Source: an uncultured Lachnospiraceae bacterium
Lineage (GTDB): Bacteria > Bacillota > Clostridia > Lachnospirales > Lachnospiraceae
Reading direction: 5' to 3'
DNA length: 40,365 bases
Assembly: GCA_949738465.1 (NCBI GenBank)
Contig: CATJBQ010000045.1
Span: forward strand, 1-40,365
Position numbers and translations under genes: made by a program. Of this stretch, positions 7,559 through 14,808 are shown piece after piece. Below the pieces are notes generated by a model that made no database searches, was not told the origin of the DNA, and saw nothing but the letters and a program-made list of their open reading frames with translations. The first letter of the stretch is position 1. Each line of letters begins with the position of its first letter.

Positions 7559-8724
7559 GAGAGTCTTATATTTCCAAAATCGTGAGGCAGATGCCGGATT
7601 CCGGGATCAAGGATTTTTTCGATGTGGCCAATACCATGCCGGGGGCGCTGTCCTTAGGAGTGGGAGAGCCGGATTTTGAGACGCCGCTGCATGTGCGCCA
7701 GGCCGCCATAGCGTCCATTGAGGAGGCCCGGACCAAATATACCGATAACCGGGGAACAGTGGAGCTGCGGGCGGCGGCAGCGGAGTATCTGGAAAAATTT
7801 GACCTCCATTACCACCGGCAGGACGAGATTCTGATTACGGTGGGAGCCAGCGAGGGCATCGATCTGGCGCTGCGGGCGCTTTTAGATCCCGGGGATGAGG
7901 TGCTTGTGGTGGAGCCCTCCTATGTGTCTTATATTCCCTGTGTGGAGCTGTGCCAGGGTGTTCCGGTGCACCTTCCCATGAAGGAGGAGAACCGGTTCCG
8001 CCTTACCGCAGGGGAGCTTGCAGCGGCTGTGACGGAGCGGACGAAGGCTCTGATCCTGCCATTTCCCAGCAACCCCACGGGAGCTATCATGGAGCGGGAG
8101 GATCTTCTGGCCATATCCAGGATTCTTGTGGAGCACGATATTCTGGTGATCAGCGATGAGATCTATGCCGAGCTGACCTATGGAAAGCGCCATGTCTCCA
8201 TCGCCTCCCTGCCGGGAATGCGGGAGCGGACCGTTGTCCTGAACGGATTTTCCAAGGCCTTTGCCATGACCGGCTGGCGCATGGGCATTGCCGCGGGGCC
8301 GGCGGAGATGATTGCCGCCATGAATAAGATCCATCAGTTTACGATTATGTCTGCCGGTACCACCAGCCAGTATGCGGCCTTAGAGGCTCTGACCAGCCCG
8401 GTACGGGATGCGGAGATCGCGGCCATGCGCGCGGAGTATGACGTAAGAAGAAGGCTTCTGGTGGAGGGATTCCGCGGCATGGGCCTTGACGTGGTGGAGC
8501 CGGAGGGAGCCTTTTATGTGTTCCCTTCCATCCAGAAGACCGGACTTACCAGTATGGAATTTTGTGACCGACTGCTTTTGGAACAGAAGGTGGCGGTGAT
8601 TCCGGGGGACGCCTTCGGGACCTGCGGTGAGGGGTATGTGCGCTGTTCCTATGCATATTCCCAGGAAAAGATCCGCCAGTGCCTTGGGCGGATTGCCAGA
8701 TTTGTGGAGCAGTTTTCGTTATGA
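7555..8724 (+). CDS. Pyridoxal-phosphate aminotransferase, class I/II (aspartate/aromatic type)
   Basis: A 389-residue fold-type I aminotransferase of near-normal length. Motifs include LGVGEPDFETP (34-44), TDNRGTVELR, PSNPTG with Asn173, SDEIYAELTYG with Asp201 and Tyr204, the PLP-binding Lys234 in NGFSKAFAMTGWR, and a C-terminal YVRCSYA with the substrate-carboxylate Arg. It transfers amino groups between amino acids and 2-oxo acids in the cytoplasm. It is most like the PatA/AspC-type subgroup, but the exact substrate cannot be told. The ATG overlaps the CPBP stop by 4 nt, and its stop overlaps the sfsA start by 4 nt, giving a tightly coupled three-gene operon. Confidence 0.88.
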   Translation: MRESYISKIVRQMPDSGIKDFFDVANTMPGALSLGVGEPDFETPLHVRQAAIASIEEARTKYTDNRGTVELRAAAAEYLEKFDLHYHRQDEILITVGASEGIDLALRALLDPGDEVLVVEPSYVSYIPCVELCQGVPVHLPMKEENRFRLTAGELAAAVTERTKALILPFPSNPTGAIMEREDLLAISRILVEHDILVISDEIYAELTYGKRHVSIASLPGMRERTVVLNGFSKAFAMTGWRMGIAAGPAEMIAAMNKIHQFTIMSAGTTSQYAALEALTSPVRDAEIAAMRAEYDVRRRLLVEGFRGMGLDVVEPEGAFYVFPSIQKTGLTSMEFCDRLLLEQKVAVIPGDAFGTCGEGYVRCSYAYSQEKIRQCLGRIARFVEQFSL

Positions 8725-9410
8725 AGTACCAGAATATACATACGGGGATTTTCCAGGAACGCCCCAACCGGTTTATTGCCCTGGTTGAGATCGACGGGGT
8801 CCAAAAGAGATGCCATGTGAAAAATACCGGCCGCTGCCGGGAGCTGCTTTTACCGGGGGCCAGGGTCTATCTGGAAAAAAGTGAAAAACCGTCCCGCAAG
8901 ACGGCCTACGACCTTGTGGGGGTAGATAAAGGCGATGTTTATGTGAATATGGATTCCCAGGCGCCCAACAAGATGGCTTATGAATGGCTGCTGGCCCAGG
9001 GATGGACCTATGTGCGCCCGGAAGCCAGATATGGGGAATCGCGGATTGATTTTTATATGGAACGATCAGATTCCAGGCTGCGCCGTGCCTTCCTGGAGGT
9101 GAAGGGCGTCACCCTGGAGGAGAACGGTGTCGCCCGGTTTCCCGATGCTCCCACGGAGCGGGGGATTAAGCATATGAAGGAGCTGATGCGGGCGGTATCC
9201 GAAGGCTACGAGGCGTATATCCTGTTTGTAATCCAGATGAAGGGCGTACATCAGTTCGAACCCAACGACCGGACCCACCCGGCCTTCGGGGAGACGCTGC
9301 GCGAGGCCGCGGCCGCCGGTGTGACGGTGCTGGCCTACGACTGTCTGGGAACGCCGGGGGAGATTGTGATGGATGCGCCAGTGAAGGTTTGTCTGGGGGC
9401 GGAGGATTGA
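8721..9410 (+). CDS. sfsA: SfsA-family DNA/RNA nuclease
   Basis: A 229-residue protein matching the normal SfsA length. The N-terminal OB-like part has FIALVEIDG, CHVKNTGRC and ELLLPGARVYL. The C-terminal restriction-endonuclease-like part has ESRIDFYM and AFLEVKGVTL, forming the PD-(D/E)XK-type site, then FPDAPTERG and YILFVIQM. SfsA was named for sugar-fermentation stimulation in E. coli; current family annotation is a DNA/RNA-binding nuclease. I chose the ATG at 8721, which overlaps the aminotransferase stop; an earlier in-frame start would run into that gene. Confidence 0.92.
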   Translation: MKYQNIHTGIFQERPNRFIALVEIDGVQKRCHVKNTGRCRELLLPGARVYLEKSEKPSRKTAYDLVGVDKGDVYVNMDSQAPNKMAYEWLLAQGWTYVRPEARYGESRIDFYMERSDSRLRRAFLEVKGVTLEENGVARFPDAPTERGIKHMKELMRAVSEGYEAYILFVIQMKGVHQFEPNDRTHPAFGETLREAAAAGVTVLAYDCLGTPGEIVMDAPVKVCLGAED

Positions 9411-9536
9411 TCGAAACCTACAACTGCCCCTGGATTTTTTTACATCTTCTAAGGCGAGGCTGGTGCCAAGTGCAATTTCTTCCAAAGCCTTCTATTTTTT
9501 GCACAGTATAAAAAACACTTCTGGAAAAAGAATTCC

Positions 9537-9565
9537 TTGACAAATACCGCTTATATTTCTATGAT
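9537..9565 (+). promoter_or_regulatory. Promoter of mutY
   Basis: A perfect TTGACA (9537-9542) and TATGAT (9560-9565) with a 17-bp spacer, about 84 nt upstream of the mutY ATG. The rest of the 238-bp spacer between sfsA and mutY shows no clear terminator or RNA gene. Confidence 0.7.
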
Positions 9566-9648
9566 GGTTTTTGAAGGCAAGATACATTTAAGAAAGCCAT
9601 AAAATGAGCTGCCCGGCAACTTATAAGATCCAGGAGTGAAAGAGAGTC

Positions 9649-10731
9649 ATGCTGCAGGAATTTGAGAGAAAAGACATTATTGAACCGCTGCTTACGTGGT
9701 ATTTAAAAAACGCCCGCTCCCTGCCCTGGAGGGAGGAGCCGACGCCTTACCGGGTGTGGGTGTCGGAGATCATGCTGCAGCAGACCCGGGTGGAGGCGGT
9801 GAAACCCTATTTCCAGCGGTTTATCACGAAGCTGCCGGATGTGGCGTCACTGGCCGATTGTCCGGAGGATACGCTTTTAAAGCTGTGGGAGGGGCTTGGC
9901 TACTACAACCGTGTCCGCAATATGCAGAAGGCGGCCCGGACCGTGGTGGAGGAATATGGCGGGATTCTTCCGGCAGATTATCGGGCGCTTTTGTCCTTGA
10001 CCGGCATCGGTTCCTACACGGCGGGGGCCATCGCCTCCATCGCCTACGGGATCCCGGTTCCGGCGGTGGACGGCAATGTGCTGCGGGTCCTCACCAGATT
10101 GTCCGGGGATGCATCGGATATCATGAAGCAGACGGTGAAGACTGCTTTAGAAGAGGAGCTTCTGGATTTTATGCCAAAGGACCGGGCCGGGGCCTTCAAT
10201 CAGGCGCTCATGGAGCTGGGGGCCACGGTCTGCGTGCCAAACGGCGCGCCCTTGTGCGGGGAGTGCCCCTGGGGCGGCGTATGCAAAGCCTGCGCCGATG
10301 GAAGCTGGGCGTATCTGCCGGTAAAGACCAGGGCCAGGGAGAGAAGGATTGAGGAGCGGACCGTTTTTGTGATCCGCACCGGAGACCGTGTGGTGCTGAA
10401 CCGCCGGCCGAAAAAGGGACTTCTGGCGGGGCTCTATGAATTCCCCAATACGGAAGGGTATCTGGATGAGGAGCAGGCCCTTGACTGGGCCAGGAGCAAG
10501 GGGGTTGTACCTTTGCGGATCCGCCCCCTTCCGGATGCAAAGCATATTTTTTCCCATGTGGAATGGCATATGAGAGGATATATGATCCAGGCCGATGAGC
10601 TGGAGCATCCGGATGACAAGCTTTTGTTCGTAGATGTGGAGGAGACGAGGACGGGGTATCCGATCCCGTCGGCCTTCGCAGCCTACAGCAGATATATGAA
10701 CATTGTTAAAGGAGGAAAAAATAATGAGTGA
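9649..10731 (+). CDS. mutY: A/G-specific adenine DNA glycosylase
   Basis: A 360-residue MutY, which removes adenine mispaired with 8-oxoguanine in base-excision repair. The catalytic Glu40 lies in VSEIMLQQTRVEAV. The helix-hairpin-helix is LLSLTGIGSYTAGAI (114-128), with catalytic Asp141 in VDGNVLRV. The 4Fe-4S cluster ligands are Cys195, Cys203, Cys206 and Cys212 (spacing 7-2-5). A NUDIX-like C-terminal domain that reads 8-oxoG follows from ~225 (VVLNRRPKKGLLAGLYEFP). Its own promoter lies upstream. The stop codon falls inside the start of the next gene (8-nt overlap), and the AAAGGAGG encoding its own KGG serves as the next gene's ribosome site. Confidence 0.95.
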   Translation: MLQEFERKDIIEPLLTWYLKNARSLPWREEPTPYRVWVSEIMLQQTRVEAVKPYFQRFITKLPDVASLADCPEDTLLKLWEGLGYYNRVRNMQKAARTVVEEYGGILPADYRALLSLTGIGSYTAGAIASIAYGIPVPAVDGNVLRVLTRLSGDASDIMKQTVKTALEEELLDFMPKDRAGAFNQALMELGATVCVPNGAPLCGECPWGGVCKACADGSWAYLPVKTRARERRIEERTVFVIRTGDRVVLNRRPKKGLLAGLYEFPNTEGYLDEEQALDWARSKGVVPLRIRPLPDAKHIFSHVEWHMRGYMIQADELEHPDDKLLFVDVEETRTGYPIPSAFAAYSRYMNIVKGGKNNE

Positions 10732-11845
10732 ACCATTGAGAATTGCCATTGTGGGATGCGGGGGAATGGGCGGCGGCCACGCCATCGCCATTGCCAGCGG
10801 AAGCGGGAACGCGGAGTGGAACTCCAATGACGTGGCTTCCCAAAGAATCGGGGCGCAGGATACCGACATTTCCAAAAAGCTGGTGCTGGCGGGAACCTAC
10901 GATATCGCCGAAGAACGCCAGGAGTGGGCCAGGGAGCGGGGATATCACACCTACGGTTCCTTTGAGGAAATCTTAGCGGACGAGACGGTGGATGCGGTGC
11001 TGATCGCGACCCCCAACCATCTGCACCATGATGAGGCCATCGCCGCCATGCGTGCGGGCAAGGACGTGCTGTGCGAAAAACCGGTGATGATCACCAGTGA
11101 AGAACTTCTGGATGTACTGGCGGTGGCGAAGGAGACCGGGAAGGTGTTCTATCCCCGGCAGAACCGCAGGTGGGACAAGGATTACCGGATCATCAAAAAG
11201 ATTTACGACGAGAAGCTGGTGGGCGACGTCTTCAACGTGGAGTGTAAGATTATGGGTTCCCGGGGCATTCCGGGAGACTGGCGCGGCGTGAAGGCATACG
11301 GCGGCGGTATGATGCTGGACTGGGGCGTCCATATCATCGACCGTCTGCTGATTATGGTGCCGGAGAAGGTGAAACGCGTGTTCTGTTCCTGTACTCATGT
11401 GACCAACAAAGAATGCGACGATGGATTTAAACTACATTTAACTTTTGAGAGCGGTCTGACGGCAGTGCTGGAGGTTGGCACCTGCCACTTTGTACCCTCC
11501 CCCATCTGGACGATCTATGGCAATTACGGCAGCGCCCGGGTGGACAACTGGGAGTGCGAGGGTGTGATGATGCGCTTAACAGACTGGAGCGACAAGGACA
11601 CCAAGCCGATCTTAGCAGGCGCAGGCCTTACTAAGACCATGGCTCCCCGCCTGGAGAATTCGGTGGACGAGCTTTCGCTGCCGGAGGTGGAGTTCGATAA
11701 CAACGAGCTGTATTCCAACTTTGTGGATACCTGCAGGGGAGAGGCGGAGCAGATTGTCACCGGCGAGCAGGCGGTGCGGGTGCTGCGGCTGATGGAGGCA
11801 GCCTTTGCATCGGATGCGGCCGGGAAGATTGTGGAATTTGAGTAA
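10724..11845 (+). CDS. Gfo/Idh/MocA-family NAD(P)-dependent oxidoreductase
   Basis: A 373-residue sugar/inositol dehydrogenase-type protein. The Rossmann motif IVGCGGMGGGHA is near residues 9-20, the family's EKP motif occurs in DVLCEKPVMI, and MMLDWGVHIIDRL carries the substrate-site Asp/His of the C-terminal domain. The family oxidises or reduces a sugar hydroxyl with NAD(P). I chose the ATG at 10724, with GGAGG 9 nt upstream, over an upstream frame extension. It overlaps the mutY stop and is co-transcribed with it, although the functions appear unrelated. A clear terminator follows, separating it from the diol dehydratase operon. The substrate is unknown. Confidence 0.88.
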   Translation: MSEPLRIAIVGCGGMGGGHAIAIASGSGNAEWNSNDVASQRIGAQDTDISKKLVLAGTYDIAEERQEWARERGYHTYGSFEEILADETVDAVLIATPNHLHHDEAIAAMRAGKDVLCEKPVMITSEELLDVLAVAKETGKVFYPRQNRRWDKDYRIIKKIYDEKLVGDVFNVECKIMGSRGIPGDWRGVKAYGGGMMLDWGVHIIDRLLIMVPEKVKRVFCSCTHVTNKECDDGFKLHLTFESGLTAVLEVGTCHFVPSPIWTIYGNYGSARVDNWECEGVMMRLTDWSDKDTKPILAGAGLTKTMAPRLENSVDELSLPEVEFDNNELYSNFVDTCRGEAEQIVTGEQAVRVLRLMEAAFASDAAGKIVEFE

Positions 11846-11865
11846 GAAATTTTAAAGAGGAAGGA

Positions 11866-11898
11866 GCAGGAAAGAACGTATGTTTCCTGCTTTTTTCT
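11866..11898 (+). terminator. Rho-independent terminator of the mutY-oxidoreductase unit
   Basis: GCAGGAAA (11866-11873) pairs with TTTCCTGC (11883-11890) around a 9-nt loop, followed directly by TTTTTTCTT. Confidence 0.85.
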
Positions 11899-11920
11899 TG
11901 GATTCTTTTGGCTTTCTCCA

Positions 11921-11949
11921 TTGACAAACAAAGAAAAACAACATATAAT
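11921..11949 (+). promoter_or_regulatory. Consensus sigma-A promoter of the diol dehydratase operon
   Basis: TTGACA (11921-11926), a 17-bp spacer and TATAAT (11944-11949) form a perfect consensus promoter 66 nt upstream of the dehydratase ATG. Such a strong core promoter usually implies negative control or attenuation rather than dependence on an activator. Confidence 0.85.
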
Positions 11950-11964
11950 TAAATACAAACAAAT

Positions 11965-11982
11965 ACAAAACCACAGTTTTGT
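11965..11982. promoter_or_regulatory. Inverted repeat at the start of the diol dehydratase transcript
   Basis: ACAAAAC (11965-11971) and GTTTTGT (11976-11982) flank a 4-nt CACA. It lies about 10-27 nt past the expected transcription start. It has no following T-tract, so it is more likely an operator or a 5' stabilising hairpin than a terminator. A near-direct repeat (AAATACAAAC / AAATACAAAA, 11951-11970) overlaps its left side. Confidence 0.4.
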
Positions 11983-12015
11983 GAAAAACCGATCGGATAC
12001 AAATAGGAGAAGCGT

Positions 12016-13680
12016 ATGAAGAGATCAAAGCGTATTGAAACACTGGACAATCGTCCGGTCAATCTGGACGGTTATATCGACGAATGGCCGGAGATGGGCT
12101 TTGTGGCCATGAGAAGCCCCTATGACCCCGCAGGCTCCGTGAAGGTGCAGGACGGCCGGATCGTGGAGCTGGACGGAAAGAAGCGGGAGGATTTCGATTT
12201 TATTGACCAGTTTATCGCGGACTATGCCATCGATATTGGAAGGACGGAGCAGTCCATGGCGGTGCCGGCCCTGGACATTGCCAGGATGATCGTGGATATC
12301 CATGTACCCCGGAAGGAGATTTTAGAGCTTATAAGCGGCATTACTCCGGCCCGGATGGCGGAGGTGTTAAATCATCTGAATGTGGTGGAGATGATGATGG
12401 GCATGCAGAAGATGCGGGCCAGGCGGATGCCGGGGAACCAGGCTCATATCACCAACCTGAAGGACGATCCGGTGCAGATCGCGGCGGATGCGGCGGAGGG
12501 GGCATTGCGGGGCTTTGCGGAGGAGGAGACCACCATGGGGGTGGCCCGGTATGCGCCGCTATCCGCCATGGCCCTTCTGATCGGCTCCCAGATCGGCCGT
12601 CCCGGCGTGCTGACCCAGTGCTCGGCGGAGGAAGCCACGGAGCTGGAGCTGGGGATCCGGGGTCTGACCACCTATGCGGAGACCTTGTCGGTATACGGGA
12701 CGGAGAAGGTATTTATTGACGGGGACGACACGCCGTATTCCAAGGCGTTTCTGAATTCTGCCTATGCTTCCCGGGGGCTGAAGGTGCGCTTTACCTCCGG
12801 CTCCGGCTCCGAGGTGCTGATGGGCAGCAGCGAGAAGAAGTCCATGCTGTACTTGGAGTGCCGCTGCCTTTATGTGACCAAGGGAGCGGGCAGCCAGGGG
12901 ATCCAGAACGGCTCCGTAAGCTGCATCGGCGTTCCGGGCTCCGTTCCCGGCGGCATCCGGGAGGTCCTGGGGGAGAACCTGGTGGCGGCCCTTCTTGGTT
13001 TGGAATGCGCTTCCTCCAACGACCAGAGCTTCTCCAATTCCGATATGCGGCGTACGGCCCGGACCATGCTGCAGTTTTTGCCGGGCACGGATTTTATTTT
13101 CTCCGGCTATGCGGCGGAGCCAAACTATGACAATATGTTTGCAGGCTCCAATTTTGATGCGGAGGATTTTGACGATTATAACGTGTTGCAGCGCGACATG
13201 CAGGTGGACGGCGGGCTGAAGCCCGTGACGGAGGCGGAGGTGATCCGGGTGCGGAGCAAGGCGGCGAAGGCGGTGCAGGCGGTGTTCGGCCACCTGGGGC
13301 TTTCTCCGGTGACCGACGAGCAGGTGGAGGCCGCGACTTATGCCCACGGCAGCAAGGATACGCCGGGCCGGGATGTGACGGCGGATCTGATGGCGGCGGA
13401 AGAGGTATTAAAGCGGGGGATCACCGGCGTGGACGTGGTGAAGGCTTTGGCACAGACCGGCTTTACCGATGTGGCGGAGAGTGTGCTCAGTATGCTCAAG
13501 CAGCGCGTGGTGGGAGATTATATGCAGACGGCGGCCATTCTGGACCGGGAGTTTTCGGTGCTCTCCGGGGTGAATACCCCCAACGATTATATGGGGCCGG
13601 GAACCGGCTACCGGGTAGAAGGGGAGCGCTGGGAGGAGATCAAGCGGATTCCCCATCGGATTGACCCGCTGGATATGTAG
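12016..13680 (+). CDS. pduC: B12-dependent propanediol/glycerol dehydratase, large (alpha) subunit
   Basis: A 554-residue protein of the expected length for PduC/DhaB1, with the family's conserved blocks: RPVNLDGYIDEWPEMGF, MSVPALDIARM-like (here MAVPALDIARM), MMGMQKMRARR, ARYAPLSAMALLIGSQ, SGSGSEVLMG and SSNDQSFSNSDMRRTARTM. The TIM-barrel subunit binds the diol and adenosylcobalamin and dehydrates 1,2-propanediol, glycerol or ethylene glycol to the aldehyde by a radical route. AGGAG lies 7 nt upstream. It is first in an operon with the medium and small subunits and the reactivase. Glycerol versus propanediol preference cannot be decided from sequence alone. Confidence 0.93.
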   Translation: MKRSKRIETLDNRPVNLDGYIDEWPEMGFVAMRSPYDPAGSVKVQDGRIVELDGKKREDFDFIDQFIADYAIDIGRTEQSMAVPALDIARMIVDIHVPRKEILELISGITPARMAEVLNHLNVVEMMMGMQKMRARRMPGNQAHITNLKDDPVQIAADAAEGALRGFAEEETTMGVARYAPLSAMALLIGSQIGRPGVLTQCSAEEATELELGIRGLTTYAETLSVYGTEKVFIDGDDTPYSKAFLNSAYASRGLKVRFTSGSGSEVLMGSSEKKSMLYLECRCLYVTKGAGSQGIQNGSVSCIGVPGSVPGGIREVLGENLVAALLGLECASSNDQSFSNSDMRRTARTMLQFLPGTDFIFSGYAAEPNYDNMFAGSNFDAEDFDDYNVLQRDMQVDGGLKPVTEAEVIRVRSKAAKAVQAVFGHLGLSPVTDEQVEAATYAHGSKDTPGRDVTADLMAAEEVLKRGITGVDVVKALAQTGFTDVAESVLSMLKQRVVGDYMQTAAILDREFSVLSGVNTPNDYMGPGTGYRVEGERWEEIKRIPHRIDPLDM

Positions 13681-13692
13681 GAGGTGGACGTC

Positions 13693-14412
13693 ATGCAGGT
13701 GAATGAAGAATTAGTACGGCAGATTACGGAAGCCGTGATGGCACAACTGCGCCGGCAGGAGGATGCTTCCTTACCGGGGGAAGAGGCTTTGGAGAAATCG
13801 TCCTCCTTCTATGGAAGCGTATCGGACAAAGCGAAGCCGCCTTCCCTGGCAGGCCGGGAGCGGATCAATCCTGTCAAAAGCGATTATTCCTCCTACCCGA
13901 AAGCGAAGAAGGGGACGGATCCCAAGGAAGTGGTGATCGGCGTGGGAGCCGCTTTTCAGAGGGAGATTAAGAAGACCATCTGCAATCTTCCCTTAGAGGA
14001 GGTTTTAAAGAACCTCCGGGCCGGTATCGAGGAGGAGGGGATGGTTCCCCGGGTGGTGAAGGTCTTAGATACCTCAGATGTGTGCTTTATGGCTCTGGAG
14101 GCGGCGAAGCTGTCCGGCTCCGGCATCGGCATCGGCATCCAGTCCAAGGGGACTACGGTGATCCATCAGAAGGACCTTTATCCCCTGTCCAACTTAGAGC
14201 TGTTTCCCCAGGCGCCCCTGATGACCCTGGAGATTTACCGGCAGATCGGGAAAAATGCGGCCAGGTATGTGAAGGGGGAGCAGGTGATCCCGGTTCCCTG
14301 TGCCAACGACCCCATGTCCAGGCCACGGTACCAGGTAAAAGCGGCGCTGATGCACATTGCGGAGACGGAGCAGTTATCGCCAGAGCTTGGCATGATCGAG
14401 TGGGAGGGATAG
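13693..14412 (+). CDS. pduD: Propanediol/glycerol dehydratase, medium (beta) subunit
   Basis: A 239-residue protein of the PduD family. Conserved parts are VVIGVGAAFQREI, VVKVLDTSDVCFMALEAAKLSGSG and IGIQSKGTTVIHQKDLYPLSNLELF. I chose the ATG at 13693, with AGGAGG 8 nt upstream (a GTG at 13684 overlaps the ribosome site). Residues 1-20 (MQVNEELVRQITEAVMAQLR) form an amphipathic helix very like the encapsulation peptide that sends PduD into bacterial microcompartments. It is followed by a flexible, low-conservation linker to about residue 75. No shell-protein gene is in this window. It begins 12 nt after the pduC stop. Confidence 0.92.
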   Translation: MQVNEELVRQITEAVMAQLRRQEDASLPGEEALEKSSSFYGSVSDKAKPPSLAGRERINPVKSDYSSYPKAKKGTDPKEVVIGVGAAFQREIKKTICNLPLEEVLKNLRAGIEEEGMVPRVVKVLDTSDVCFMALEAAKLSGSGIGIGIQSKGTTVIHQKDLYPLSNLELFPQAPLMTLEIYRQIGKNAARYVKGEQVIPVPCANDPMSRPRYQVKAALMHIAETEQLSPELGMIEWEG

Positions 14413-14415
14413 AAG

Positions 14416-14808
14416 ATGCAGTATCCATTAGGGGAACATGAGAGAGAGAGGATTACCTCCAGAACAGGAAAAAAGCTTAGTGACATTACCTTGGACGAGG
14501 TAATGAAGAATCATGTGACGGCAGAGGATATCAAGATCTCTAAGGAAATGCTTAAGAACCAGGGCCAGGTGGCGCGTGAGGCCGGCAACGGCCCCATGGA
14601 ATTGAATTTTGGGCGGGCCGCGGAGCTGGTGGATGTGCCGGACGACGTGATTTTGCGGATGTACGATATGCTCAGGCCCAGGCGTTCCACCAAGCTGCAG
14701 CTTGTGATGCTGGCCCAGGAGCTTTTGGAACAATATCAGGCAAAAAGCTGTGCGCGGCTGGTGATGGAGGCCGTGGAGGTTTATGAGAAAAGGGGAATCC
14801 TGCTTTGA
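14416..14808 (+). CDS. pduE: Propanediol/glycerol dehydratase, small (gamma) subunit
   Basis: A 130-residue PduE/DhaB3 protein. It contains the conserved SRTGKKLSDITLDEVM start, GQVAREAGNGPMELNFGRAAELV, PDDVILRMYDMLRPRRST and LAQELLEQYQAKSCARLVMEA. It completes the (alpha-beta-gamma)2 dehydratase and lies 3 nt after pduD. It starts almost directly at the conserved core and has no N-terminal targeting-like helix, unlike the PduD here. Its TGA overlaps the TTG start of the reactivase. Confidence 0.92.
   Translation: MQYPLGEHERERITSRTGKKLSDITLDEVMKNHVTAEDIKISKEMLKNQGQVAREAGNGPMELNFGRAAELVDVPDDVILRMYDMLRPRRSTKLQLVMLAQELLEQYQAKSCARLVMEAVEVYEKRGILL

Noticed and set aside
9405-9485. - strand stretch between sfsA and mutY reading MEEIALGTSLALEDVKKS
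   Set aside because: It looks protein-like for about 18 residues but continues as a shadow of sfsA, with no ribosome site. Possibly the tail of a lost gene, but not supportable as a feature.
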